From positions 1 through 12,111 of the forward strand of contig JBJYWI010000231.1 in assembly GCA_046259385.1 (NCBI GenBank): a DNA stretch of 12,111 bases. Reading direction: 5' to 3'. The position numbers and the translations under genes were made by a program. This document shows, piece by piece, positions 6,452 through 12,111 of the stretch. The stretch is from CAVWDI01 sp046259385. Its GTDB lineage: Bacteria; Chloroflexota; Anaerolineae; Anaerolineales; UBA4823. The notes beneath the pieces are model-generated. The model was given only the letters and a program-made list of their open reading frames with translations. It was not told the DNA's origin and did not search any database. Positions within the stretch are counted from its first letter, which is position 1. Each line of letters starts with the position of its first letter.

Positions 6452-6808
6452 ATGGGTAATAGAATTACCCTCTCATCTTCTCCCACCTATTTTATCCCTG
6501 TCGCCGTTAATGAGAAGTGGCTTGCCGGTCCGGAGTTTGTCGCCATTGATATTTTCACCGCCACTGGGATCCCGATTGTGGGGGAGAATGTAACAATTAA
6601 TTTGAATATCTTTTTCCACATCTGGGAAGGTCCGGACGATCCGGATGATTTCGGCTGTCTTAAAGTTACCTGTGCCGATAATGAAGCTCCAGGAACTGCA
6701 TCCTGGACCGATATGGACGGTGCTGCCTGCTCTTTATCATCCTTCCCTTACTACAATAAGGTCGTTTATATCATTGGAATCTCTATGCTTGCGGAGCCTC
6801 CGTTTTAA
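6452..6808 (+). CDS. DPDD-motif small phage protein, paralog 3
   Basis: 118 residues from ATG 6452. It carries W58-E-G then D63-P-D-D66 and W85-T-D-M-D-G-A-A-C93, with the same internal spacing as paralogs 1 and 2 but shifted by a longer N-terminus. At the DNA level GATCCGGATGATTT is identical to the same site in paralog 1, which suggests fairly recent duplication. The last codons and stop fall inside a hairpin-like stretch, CCTCC...GGGGG (about 6797-6815), that leads into the tandem repeat array. Start choice is uncertain because no Shine-Dalgarno is visible. Function unknown. Confidence 0.6.
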   Translation: MGNRITLSSSPTYFIPVAVNEKWLAGPEFVAIDIFTATGIPIVGENVTINLNIFFHIWEGPDDPDDFGCLKVTCADNEAPGTASWTDMDGAACSLSSFPYYNKVVYIIGISMLAEPPF

Positions 6809-6818
6809 GGGGGGTGCT

Positions 6819-7026
6819 TGCATCCCGCGTTTTTTGCGGGGTNNNNNNNNNNNNNNNNNNNNNNNNNNNNNNNNNNNNNNNNNNNNNNNNNNNNNNNNNN
6901 NNNNNNNNNNNNNNNNNNNNNNNNNNNNNNNNNNNNNNNNNNCGCGTGCATCCCGCGTTTTTTGCGGGGTCGCGTGCATCCCGCGTTTTTTGCGGGGTCG
7001 CGTGCATCCCGCGTTTTTTGCGGGGC
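6819..7026. repeat. tandem 28-bp hairpin repeats interrupted by assembly gap
   Basis: Three contiguous units (6943-6970, 6971-6998, 6999-7026) are identical except that the last base of the third is C. A partial unit sharing 24 bp (6819-6842) lies before the 100-N gap (6843-6942), so more copies are probably collapsed there and the copy number is unknown. Each unit contains CCCGC-GTTTTTT-GCGGG. The period is not a multiple of three, so it is not a protein repeat. There are no spacers, so it is not a CRISPR. Confidence 0.9.
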
Positions 7027-7060
7027 TAATTTTTCACCCCCCTGGCTGTTTTTCCGCAAG

Positions 7061-7101
7061 TTATCCACAGGATTGCTTCGCTTATCTACAGTTTATCCAC
7101 A
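7061..7101 (+). promoter_or_regulatory. cluster of three DnaA-box-like 9-mers
   Basis: TTATCCACA at 7061-7069 and 7093-7101 match the consensus DnaA box, and TTATCTACA at 7082-7090 differs at one base. All three are in the same direction with start distances of 21 and 11 bp, close to two and one helical turns, so they would lie on one face of the DNA. They are in the noncoding spacer just after the tandem 28-bp repeats. An origin or a DnaA-titration site is possible; binding is not shown. Confidence 0.55.
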
Positions 7102-7111
7102 GGCGCGCAGC

Positions 7112-7134
7112 GTCCTGAATGAAATGAAGGATCT
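7112..7134 (+). repeat. 23-bp dispersed motif, second copy
   Basis: GTCCTGAATGAAATGAAGG plus ATCT is identical to 2355-2377, where it encodes capsid residues. A degenerate copy is at 8297-8319. Here its GAAGGA falls 9 bases before the ATG at 7140 and probably serves as the Shine-Dalgarno. Confidence 0.75.
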
Positions 7135-7139
7135 TCCAC

Positions 7140-7436
7140 ATGCCTCTAGTTTCTTCTAAAAATTCTTTCCTCGCTTCCGGCGCAGATGCAGCTACCCTCG
7201 CCGTTGGCCCGGGTGTCGTTTTCGCCGTGATCGCTTCGACGGACCAGGAGAGTCTTGAAACTTTCACTCTCTATGACAGCCTGGCTGCCTCCGGGGATAT
7301 TCTCTTCCAGGCGAGCTGTCATCCTGGTGCTCCGGTCAGCGTTATCAGGTTTCCTGCTAATATGCCGGCTGCTTTTTCCGCCGGCTTGACCCTCGATCCT
7401 GGCAGCTGTGATGTCTTTGTAATCTTCAAGGTCTAG
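7140..7436 (+). CDS. small phage structural-like protein
   Basis: 98 residues from ATG 7140, with GAAGGA (7126-7131) supplied by the dispersed motif. No signal peptide or long membrane segment. The sequence alternates hydrophobic and small residues (V-V-F-A-V-I-A-S-T-D, T-L-Y-D-S-L-A-A-S-G, A-G-L-T-L-D-P-G-S-C-D-V-F-V-I-F-K-V), consistent with a compact beta-barrel. Short phage proteins with T-L-Y-D-x3-A-S-G and a closing V-x-V-x-F strand are often seen among head or tail genes, but I cannot name a family. Its stop is two bases before the endolysin start, so the two are probably translated from one message. Confidence 0.6.
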   Translation: MPLVSSKNSFLASGADAATLAVGPGVVFAVIASTDQESLETFTLYDSLAASGDILFQASCHPGAPVSVIRFPANMPAAFSAGLTLDPGSCDVFVIFKV

Positions 7437-7438
7437 CC

Positions 7439-8164
7439 ATGTATATCTTCGGAGTAGATGTTTCCCGCCACAATGGTCAGATCGATCACGTTAAGTGCGC
7501 AGCCGCAGGCGCCAAGTTCGCAGCTTCCCGCTGCACGGTCGGCGATTATTACATAGATACCCGCTGGTATGAAAACCACGCCGGCTTCACCGCTGCCGGC
7601 GTGAAGCGCCTGGCTTACCTGGTCGTGGTTCCGGAAAATTCCATCGGGCAGAAGATCACAGCTGAGGCGCATGTTAATCTATTCCTCAAGGCAGTTGAAA
7701 ACCGCGATTTGGATTTCCCCCCGGTCCTGGACTGTGAGCTTCCGCGTATTCATAATCCAGGCTTGAATGTTTATCTCACTGATTTGATTACGGATATCTG
7801 CAGGCTGCTGCTCACAGAGTTCGGGGATTATCCTATCATTTATACCCGTAAGACCTGGTGGGATCCATCCGTTAACCGTAAATCTTACTGGTATCAATAT
7901 CCCCTCTGGACCGCCCATTACACAACCGCTGCCGCTCCGCTGATCCCTTTCGATTGGCTGAAATGGGATCTCTGGCAGTATTCTTCTAAGGGACCAGGTT
8001 TTTTGTTTGGCGCGGAAGAGGAATACATCGATCTCAATTACATGCAGCCTGATTTTTGGCAGCGGTTTGTAGGGCAGGATTCAAATCCTGTTGGTAATAT
8101 GGTTTCGGTTTTCTTGGATATCGAAGATCAAGCTTACGAAGGTGAACTGGAAAAGATAGTATGA
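7439..8164 (+). CDS. GH25 family muramidase (phage endolysin)
   Basis: 241 residues. Glycoside hydrolase family 25 cuts the beta-1,4 bond between N-acetylmuramic acid and N-acetylglucosamine in peptidoglycan; in phages it releases progeny at lysis. Visible family marks are F-G-V-D-V-S-R-H-N-G (Asp7) on the first strand, P-P-V-L-D98-C-E100, which is the Asp-x-Glu acid pair, Y-P-I-I-Y-T (131-136), L-W-T-A-H-Y (156-161), W-D-L-W-Q-Y-S-S (176-183) and I-D-L-N-Y-M (197-202). The length fits a single catalytic domain plus about 35 extra C-terminal residues of unclear role. There is no signal peptide, so passage through the membrane would need a holin, and I see no holin in the window. It may also be a virion-associated hydrolase. 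The ATG at 7439 follows the previous stop by two bases, with AAGG at 7428-7431. Confidence 0.88.
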   Translation: MYIFGVDVSRHNGQIDHVKCAAAGAKFAASRCTVGDYYIDTRWYENHAGFTAAGVKRLAYLVVVPENSIGQKITAEAHVNLFLKAVENRDLDFPPVLDCELPRIHNPGLNVYLTDLITDICRLLLTEFGDYPIIYTRKTWWDPSVNRKSYWYQYPLWTAHYTTAAAPLIPFDWLKWDLWQYSSKGPGFLFGAEEEYIDLNYMQPDFWQRFVGQDSNPVGNMVSVFLDIEDQAYEGELEKIV

Positions 8165-8189
8165 AGAAGCCGCCTGTCGCCTTGCTGCT

Positions 8190-8212
8190 GCTCGCGAAGC
8201 ATCCCCGTGGGA
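8190..8212. repeat. dispersed hairpin repeat after endolysin
   Basis: GCTCGCGAAGCATCCC (8190-8205) is identical to 6030-6045. TCCC (8202-8205) and GGGA (8209-8212) can pair. Confidence 0.6.
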
Positions 8213-8240
8213 CCGGCTCGGGCTTGCTCAGCTGCGCCCT

Positions 8241-8281
8241 CCGCGGTGGGCAGCCAGATACAAGGCTGCCAGCGGCTTTTT
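8241..8281 (+). terminator. candidate intrinsic terminator after endolysin
   Basis: GGCAGCC (8249-8255) pairs with GGCTGCC (8264-8270) around AGATACAA, extended by CCGC (8241-8244) with GCGG (8272-8275). Five T (8277-8281) follow. It lies 77 bases after the endolysin stop. The rest of the 192-bp spacer (8165-8356) has the dispersed repeats. Confidence 0.6.
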
Positions 8282-8296
8282 ATTGTCATTGCGCTT

Positions 8297-8319
8297 GTCC
8301 TGAAGGAAATGAAGGAACT
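8297..8319 (+). repeat. 23-bp dispersed motif, degenerate copy
   Basis: CTTGTCCTGAAGGAAATG and the following GAAGGAACT match the motif of 2355-2377 and 7112-7134 with two substitutions by eye. It lies before the connector-like gene but is not its ribosome-binding site. Confidence 0.5.
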
Positions 8320-8356
8320 ACTGTGGCTATCTTTTTTATAAATCTAGGAGTATCCC

Positions 8357-9040
8357 ATGACATATTACCGTGATGATATTCGCGAGTTGGTCCGGCGCAG
8401 GTTGGGAGACCTCACCGCGCCTTACAAATGGAGCAACGAGCAGGTAAACCAGTGGATCAACGATGCAATAGCAGACTATTCCATCCACTTCCCTTTACTG
8501 AAAACACAGACAATTAGCTGCTCAGAGGATGATAGGCAGTACGATCTTTCTACTGATTTTGTTGAAGTTATTAGTGTGGAATATCCCACAGGGGAAAACC
8601 CCCCTGTTTATCTAGTTAGGCGTGATTACAAGCATCCGGATTTTTGGGAAGTGGAAGGGTATTATGATGTTTTGAAACACAGGGATTTTGAAAATCCTGA
8701 CGAACTGATAATTTCAGAAGAACCGGACGAAGGAGAATCTATTGATGTTATCTACCAGGCGCATCATACTTTCCTGGATGATGATGACACCGACGAGATG
8801 AGTGTCCCGGAAAGACACCTGGACCTCATCATCCTGTACGTCAGGATGGCTGCCTACCAGGAGCTCGCTACCACGGAAAGCTGCGACCCCAATACAAACT
8901 CTATCATTGCCGGTACACTGGAGCTGAACGCGCACAGGGCTGAGAGGTTTTACCGCAAACAGCTTTCAGAATTCAAAACCGCCGAGAGTGAATCAGGCAA
9001 GGCTAAATGGACGATGGATGAGTATAACAGAGTGTATTGA
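8357..9040 (+). CDS. phage head-to-tail connector/adaptor-like protein
   Basis: 227 residues from ATG 8357, with AGGAG at 8346-8350. The N-terminus is a helical, Arg-rich segment (D-D-I-R-E-L-V-R-R-R-L-G-D) followed by W-S-N-E-Q-V-N-Q-W-I-N-D-A-I-A-D-Y. This pattern, short helices then a beta region with a Y-D-L-S-T-D-F-V-E-V-I-S-V-E-Y-P segment and a final helical part, is what I associate with adaptor proteins that sit under the portal (gp6-like or DUF6682-like). I cannot confirm the exact family. The acidic loop D-D-D-D-T-D-E-M is unusual. Adaptor genes normally lie next to portal or capsid genes, yet here it follows the endolysin and a terminator and is the last phage-like gene, so the order is odd. 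Confidence 0.65.
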   Translation: MTYYRDDIRELVRRRLGDLTAPYKWSNEQVNQWINDAIADYSIHFPLLKTQTISCSEDDRQYDLSTDFVEVISVEYPTGENPPVYLVRRDYKHPDFWEVEGYYDVLKHRDFENPDELIISEEPDEGESIDVIYQAHHTFLDDDDTDEMSVPERHLDLIILYVRMAAYQELATTESCDPNTNSIIAGTLELNAHRAERFYRKQLSEFKTAESESGKAKWTMDEYNRVY

Positions 9041-9092
9041 ATCCAAAAATCAGGATCAAACCTTCTATGGGAAATAATCGCCAAAAACTGAA

Positions 9093-9098
9093 TATAAT
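9093..9098 (+). promoter_or_regulatory. perfect -10 box before DinB-like gene
   Basis: TATAAT at 9093-9098 lies 35 bp before the start codon, with AAGGAG at 9119-9124. No good -35 is seen at 16-18 bp upstream. This gives the DinB-like gene its own likely promoter and separates it from the phage module. Confidence 0.4.
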
Positions 9099-9132
9099 CA
9101 AGCGGTAATCAAACAGAGAAGGAGAGACGAAA

Positions 9133-9813
9133 ATGGACCTGGAGAAGCGCTGCAAGCAGTGCTTGGACCGCCAGAGCAAACTGCGCCAAGTCTTAACCCA
9201 ACCCGCAAAGTTCAGTGAGGGGCGCGCAGCCTTTCTGGTCCAGCACGCTTCCCTTCACTCATGCAAAATCGAGGCGGATCAGGAGTGGTCTTTTGAGGAC
9301 TCAATTCTGAACGATCTGCCTGAAAGCAGTATGCGTCTGATATTAAAAGGGCAGGAGCATTCTATTGCCTGGTGCCTGTGGCATATCGCCCGGATTGAGG
9401 ATGTAACCATGAATATGCTCCTTGTAGGCGATGCGCAGGTATTCGAGCGGGACAGCTGGGAAAAGAGGCTGTCCACCACCATCTCTCATACGGGAAATCT
9501 GATGACAGCAGGGGAAATCGCAGAATTGAGTTCAAAAATTGACATAGAAGCGCTTCGGATGTACCGCGCCGAGGTGGGGCGCAAGACGCGCCAGATTGTG
9601 CGCAGTTTACACGCCGGGGATATGAAGATCAAAGTCCATCCAGGGCGGATTGAGAAAGTGGTCAGAGCGGGCGTGGTGGTTGAAGGCGCAAAGGAAATCG
9701 TGGACTACTGGAGCAGGCGCGACACCGCCGGGCTGCTGCTTATGCCAGCCACACGCCATAACTTGGTTCATTTGAATGAAGCCCTGAAGATAAAGAACAA
9801 AATTTATCGGTAA
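9133..9813 (+). CDS. DinB superfamily protein
   Basis: 226 residues from ATG 9133 with a clear AAGGAG. DinB-like proteins are four-helix bundles that bind a metal through three histidines; some are thiol transferases, others have no known reaction. Here H-S-I-A-W-C-L-W-H84-I-A-R-I-E-D fits the first histidine motif and the C-terminal R-H209-N-L-V-H213-L-N-E fits the H-x3-H motif. The protein is longer than the usual 150-170 residues, with an N-terminal extension of about 60 residues containing a Cys-x2-Cys (Cys7, Cys10). It has no signal peptide. The gene is alone between a -10 box and a strong terminator and is probably a chromosomal gene rather than part of the phage. The substrate cannot be told. 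Confidence 0.78.
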   Translation: MDLEKRCKQCLDRQSKLRQVLTQPAKFSEGRAAFLVQHASLHSCKIEADQEWSFEDSILNDLPESSMRLILKGQEHSIAWCLWHIARIEDVTMNMLLVGDAQVFERDSWEKRLSTTISHTGNLMTAGEIAELSSKIDIEALRMYRAEVGRKTRQIVRSLHAGDMKIKVHPGRIEKVVRAGVVVEGAKEIVDYWSRRDTAGLLLMPATRHNLVHLNEALKIKNKIYR

Positions 9814-9867
9814 AAAATCCCAAGAAATATTTTGAACGGTTAGTTCAAAAAAAATTCTAAAAATTAA

Positions 9868-9904
9868 CAAAAAACGCCCGGCTTGCGCCAGGCGTTTTCT
9901 TTTT
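9868..9904. terminator. bidirectional terminator between DinB-like gene and secreted peptide gene
   Basis: AAAACGCC (9871-9878) pairs with GGCGTTTT (9891-9898), and GGC (9880-9882) with GCC (9887-9889) around TTGC. There are A-runs on the left and T-runs on the right, so it can end transcripts of both convergent genes. Confidence 0.85.
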
Positions 9905-9920
9905 GCGTAGCTTTTTGTCC

Positions 9921-10172
9921 TTAGCGGATAGCTTCGGCGAAGCTGTACAGTCTTGAATCCAAGTAAGAGGATCCGCCTGAAGATGCTCCGGTGATCCCAC
10001 CGCCGGCAGCAACGGTCGCGGATTCTACTGACACTACTTCAGCATCACCTTCCAGTCCTGACTTATTGCCGAGACCAGAGCGGTCACCGTCATCGGGGGC
10101 CGCAAAGGCGGTCCCAACTGCGAAGACCAGCAGGATGGACAAAACTAACGCTACTAAAATAATCTGTTTCAT
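9921..10172 (-). CDS. small secreted Gly/Ser-rich protein
   Basis: 83 residues. Residues 1-24 are a classic signal peptide (K2, a hydrophobic core V-A-L-V-L-S-I-L-L-V-F-A-V, then T-A-F-A) with cleavage predicted before A-P-D-D-G-D. The mature peptide of about 59 residues is acidic at first (E-G-D-A-E-V-V-S-V-E-S), then Gly/Ala/Ser-rich (A-A-G-G-G-I-T-G-A-S-S-G-G-S-S), ending in S-F-A-E-A-I-R. No family recognised. AAAGGAG on the minus strand lies just before the start, and a near-consensus promoter is about 40 bp upstream, so expression may be strong. There are no cysteines and no double-glycine leader, so I do not call it a bacteriocin. Confidence 0.65.
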   Translation of the reverse strand: MKQIILVALVLSILLVFAVGTAFAAPDDGDRSGLGNKSGLEGDAEVVSVESATVAAGGGITGASSGGSSYLDSRLYSFAEAIR

Positions 10173-10210
10173 GATTTTTTACTCCTTTGGTTTTGAAAGT
10201 AAGTTTCGTA

Positions 10211-10238
10211 AGTATACAACTTTTATCCAATTTGTCAA
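10211..10238 (-). promoter_or_regulatory. near-consensus sigma-70 promoter for the secreted peptide gene
   Basis: On the minus strand TTGACA (complement of 10233-10238) and TATACT (complement of 10211-10216) are 16 bp apart. The -35 is perfect and the -10 matches at 5 of 6. The start site would be near 10204, giving a leader of about 32 bases. Confidence 0.75.
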
Positions 10239-10427
10239 GTTATATTCTGATTTTTTATACTTTTCTCTTAATTATCTTATTTATTCTTAATCCCTTTTGA
10301 AAATCCAGGCTGCATATGTAATTTTCTTTGGAGATATTTCAGGAATCGAACGAAATACTGGATAAATTTTACCGAATAGACCTAAAATATCTGATTTATG
10401 TAACGAAACTTTGGTTACTTTCGTCCG

Positions 10428-10456
10428 TTGACGATCCCATCCGGAATGATTAAAGT
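10428..10456 (+). promoter_or_regulatory. possible promoter of the transglutaminase lipoprotein gene
   Basis: TTGACG (10428-10433) and TAAAGT (10451-10456) are 17 bp apart. The -35 matches 5 of 6 and the -10 matches 4 of 6. Just upstream, GTAAC (10400-10404) and GTTAC (10414-10418) form a small inverted repeat. The rest of the gene-free stretch 10173-10509 is AT-rich and holds only this and the divergent promoter. Confidence 0.4.
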
Positions 10457-10509
10457 TAACGATCGCGCTTTTCCTGCTTGGAATAGTTGTAACAACAAGC
10501 TGACAACAA

Positions 10510-11697
10510 ATGAGCAGAAAACGATTATTCCAATTAAGTATGATAGTACTATTTATCGCCCTGCTGCTGACGGGCTGTAACAAATTTTCTGGCGGCTTTT
10601 TTGAAACCGGGGGTGGAAAACCAGATCAAGCAACTTCCCTGACCGAACAGCTGCATGACCAAGCAACTCCCCAGGTCTCGCCCACTGCGCCCCCTGCGGA
10701 AGCCAGGATACCGGATCCGACCTACACACCCGCACTCCAGAACAAGGACATCCCAGAGGCAGATCATAACGACTCGCCTGAGGGAGAAAAGGCGCCTGAA
10801 CCAACCAGCCCTGCCAGCAAAGAAGCAGTCGCGAACCAACCCCAGACCAGGACTTACAACATCCAGCAGACCTTTGATATCCGCAACGAAAGTACTGCTG
10901 CCACAAATTCATTTGAGCTCATCGTCGCAAAAATCCGCAGCCTTGAACCTTTCCAGGAGGTCACCGACTTTTCAGTCGAACCCGAGCTTGAATACCATGA
11001 AAAATCGGACGAACACGGCAACCAGTATCTAATACTGACAATTAAGGATCTGCCTGTAAAGGAAAAAATCCGCATTACTCTCAATTACCAGGTAAATGTC
11101 CACGCCCAGAAAACAAATAACCAGGAGTGTGAAGGCGATTTAATCACGGATTACACCCAGGCTGAAGCGTTTATCGAAAGCGGTTCACCCGAGATTATTG
11201 GCCTGGCAGAAAAACTATCGAGGGATAAAACGGACCTCTGCCAGCAGTCACGCGCTTTTTACAAATATGTAACCGGGGCGATAGCATACAGTGGGCATAA
11301 CAACGAACCGGGCGGCGCCGTTTACACCCTCAGCCAGAAAAGCGGGGACTGCACCGAGTTCTCCGACCTGCTTATCGCGCTCAACCGCAGCGCTGGCATC
11401 CCGGCACGCTTTGTAGAAGGGGTGACTCCGCTGGAAGACGATGAAACCCACGATTGGGTCCAGGTTTACCTGCCGGGATCCGGATGGACTACGATGGACC
11501 CGACCTGGGGGCGCAAACCCGACCAACGGGAGACTTATTTCGCAGGCACAACACCCGACCATATCATCGTCACAACCGGCCGCAATCTCGAGGCTTTGAA
11601 TTACTTTCATTACTGGACATACAAATTCACCTGCCCCAAGAATGCCGGTCAGCCGGATGTGGATATCTCAATGAACTGGGATATCCAATCGGAGTAA
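10510..11697 (+). CDS. transglutaminase-like lipoprotein
   Basis: 395 residues. Residues 1-23 form a lipoprotein signal: S-R-K-R, a hydrophobic core and lipobox L-T-G-C23. Residues about 30-112 are a Pro/Glu/Thr/Ala-rich linker, probably disordered. Residues about 115-200 look like a beta-sandwich (Y-N-I-Q-Q-T-F-D-I-R-N, then K-I-R-I-T-L-N-Y-Q-V-N-V). The transglutaminase core follows: S-G-D-C281-T-E-F-S, T-H314-D-W-V-Q-V-Y and T-M-D330-P-T-W-G, a complete Cys-His-Asp triad. Such domains in bacteria cut or cross-link peptides rather than acting as true transglutaminases; substrate unknown. It is expected on the outer face of the membrane. No Shine-Dalgarno is visible before ATG 10510, but the lipobox supports this start or Met11. 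Likely a chromosomal gene. Confidence 0.85.
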   Translation: MSRKRLFQLSMIVLFIALLLTGCNKFSGGFFETGGGKPDQATSLTEQLHDQATPQVSPTAPPAEARIPDPTYTPALQNKDIPEADHNDSPEGEKAPEPTSPASKEAVANQPQTRTYNIQQTFDIRNESTAATNSFELIVAKIRSLEPFQEVTDFSVEPELEYHEKSDEHGNQYLILTIKDLPVKEKIRITLNYQVNVHAQKTNNQECEGDLITDYTQAEAFIESGSPEIIGLAEKLSRDKTDLCQQSRAFYKYVTGAIAYSGHNNEPGGAVYTLSQKSGDCTEFSDLLIALNRSAGIPARFVEGVTPLEDDETHDWVQVYLPGSGWTTMDPTWGRKPDQRETYFAGTTPDHIIVTTGRNLEALNYFHYWTYKFTCPKNAGQPDVDISMNWDIQSE

Positions 11698-11699
11698 AA

Positions 11700-11726
11700 C
11701 CGCCTATCAGCAGGCGGCTAACCGCC
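11700..11726. terminator. alternative GC hairpins after the transglutaminase gene
   Basis: CCGCC (11700-11704), GGCGG (11713-11717) and CCGCC (11722-11726) give two mutually exclusive hairpins right after the TAA. No T-run follows, so termination is uncertain. The remaining 100 bases to the convergent gene show no other feature. Confidence 0.35.
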
Positions 11727-11827
11727 TTCCCTATTTACAGACTCGTGCAAATTGAATAATTAAGATACAGGAAATCCCCGGTTTGAAGGTAAGTGACTTT
11801 AACAAAACGGGTGGACTGCTAAAGCCC

Positions 11828-12111
11828 TTAATAACACATCTGGCTGATAAATGCCCCCACGGCATCGTTTAGCGTCGCGCAGTTGCTCTTGCTCTCCCAG
11901 AGTGTGATCCCCGGCAGATTGAAACTAAATCCGCAGTACTCAGGCTTTGCCTCACCCGTGTAAACCCGGCAGGTCTGACCGGGCTGCATCTGGAACTGGG
12001 GGAAATTAAACATGTTGAATCTAGTATCACTGAGGCGCCAGCCGTTCAACTCAACTGGCTGGCTGCTGTTGTTACGTATCTCGACATATTCTTCCGGGCT
12101 GTCGCCGCCCT
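11828..12111 (-). CDS. lamin tail domain protein, C-terminal part
   Basis: The reading frame is open from the right edge (12111) to the TAA at 11828-11830, giving the last 94 or so residues; the start is outside the window. The visible part is the lamin-tail domain (LTD) fold, an Ig-like beta-sandwich found on secreted bacterial proteins: G-D-S-P-E-E-Y-V-E-I-R-N-N-S-S-Q-P-V-E-L, then N-G-W-R-L-S-D, F-N-F-P-Q-F-Q-M-Q-P-G-Q, V-Y-T-G and a final A-T-L-N-D-A-V-G. The N-x-S-S-x-x-V-x-L-x-G-W-x-L-x-D pattern is characteristic. Such domains often sit on surface-anchored or nuclease-bearing proteins, but the N-terminal part needed to tell is missing. A TTG at 12047-12049 could be read as a start, but it lies within the domain. 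Confidence 0.82.
   Translation of the reverse strand, partial: GGDSPEEYVEIRNNSSQPVELNGWRLSDTRFNMFNFPQFQMQPGQTCRVYTGEAKPEYCGFSFNLPGITLWESKSNCATLNDAVGAFISQMCY

Noticed and set aside
6943..7026. CRISPR array
   Set aside because: The 28-bp units abut directly with no spacers, and no cas gene is present.
6814..7159. Open frames through the 28-bp array on both strands
   Set aside because: The period is not a multiple of three, the frames only repeat one hairpin in three phases, and they cross the N gap.
8074..8091. tRNA T-arm-like sequence, possible att core
   Set aside because: GCAGG and CCTGT pair around an 8-base ATTCAAAT loop, but the loop is one base too long, the other tRNA arms are absent, and it lies in frame inside the endolysin gene.
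8161..8373. 70-codon open frame after the endolysin
   Set aside because: It is built from the dispersed repeat and terminator, overlaps both neighbouring genes and has no ribosome site or recognisable protein character.
10287..10583. 98-codon minus-strand frame upstream of the lipoprotein gene
   Set aside because: It overlaps the start of the transglutaminase lipoprotein and its promoter region, and has no signal, motif or ribosome site.

Overview
The window reads as part of an assembled genome, probably of an uncultured Chloroflexota bacterium close to Anaerolineae. That placement is inferred from the style of the genes: a DinB-like protein, a transglutaminase lipoprotein and a lamin-tail-domain protein beside a phage head module, at moderate GC. 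No marker gene confirms it. There are two 100-base runs of N (2130-2229 and 6843-6942). The first is flanked by an identical 49-bp sequence and is probably a false gap over overlapping contig ends. The second lies inside a short tandem repeat.

Positions 1 to about 9040 are a tailed-phage (prophage or prophage-derived) structural and lysis module, all on the + strand. It holds a portal protein; a head maturation protease; a scaffold-like region plus HK97-fold major capsid protein; a small beta-rich protein; a short lipoprotein with a fibre-like sequence; a second exported protein; three paralogous small proteins sharing a W-[EQ]-G-x2-DPDD motif; another small protein; a GH25 muramidase (endolysin); and a connector-like protein. 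If the first gap is closed at its 49-bp overlap, protease and capsid join in one frame of 678 codons with a well-placed internal Shine-Dalgarno and ATG for the capsid part. That layout allows both a fused and an internally started product.

The spacers of this half are long and full of short hairpin-forming repeats built on an ATCC[C]...GGG theme. They include two 72-bp near-identical copies, a 23-bp motif found twice exactly and once degenerate, and a tandem array of 28-bp units. Some copies run into coding sequence. I saw none in the last 3 kb. Just after the tandem array are three same-direction DnaA-box-like 9-mers spaced 21 and 11 bp, an unexpected origin-like arrangement inside a late gene cluster.

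Positions about 9041-12111 look like ordinary bacterial chromosome: a DinB-like protein with its own -10 box, a shared bidirectional terminator, a small secreted peptide on the minus strand with an excellent sigma-70 promoter, a transglutaminase-like lipoprotein with an intact Cys-His-Asp triad, and a convergent lamin-tail-domain protein that runs off the right edge. The right boundary of the phage module is probably in 9041-9092, but no attachment site or integrase is visible.
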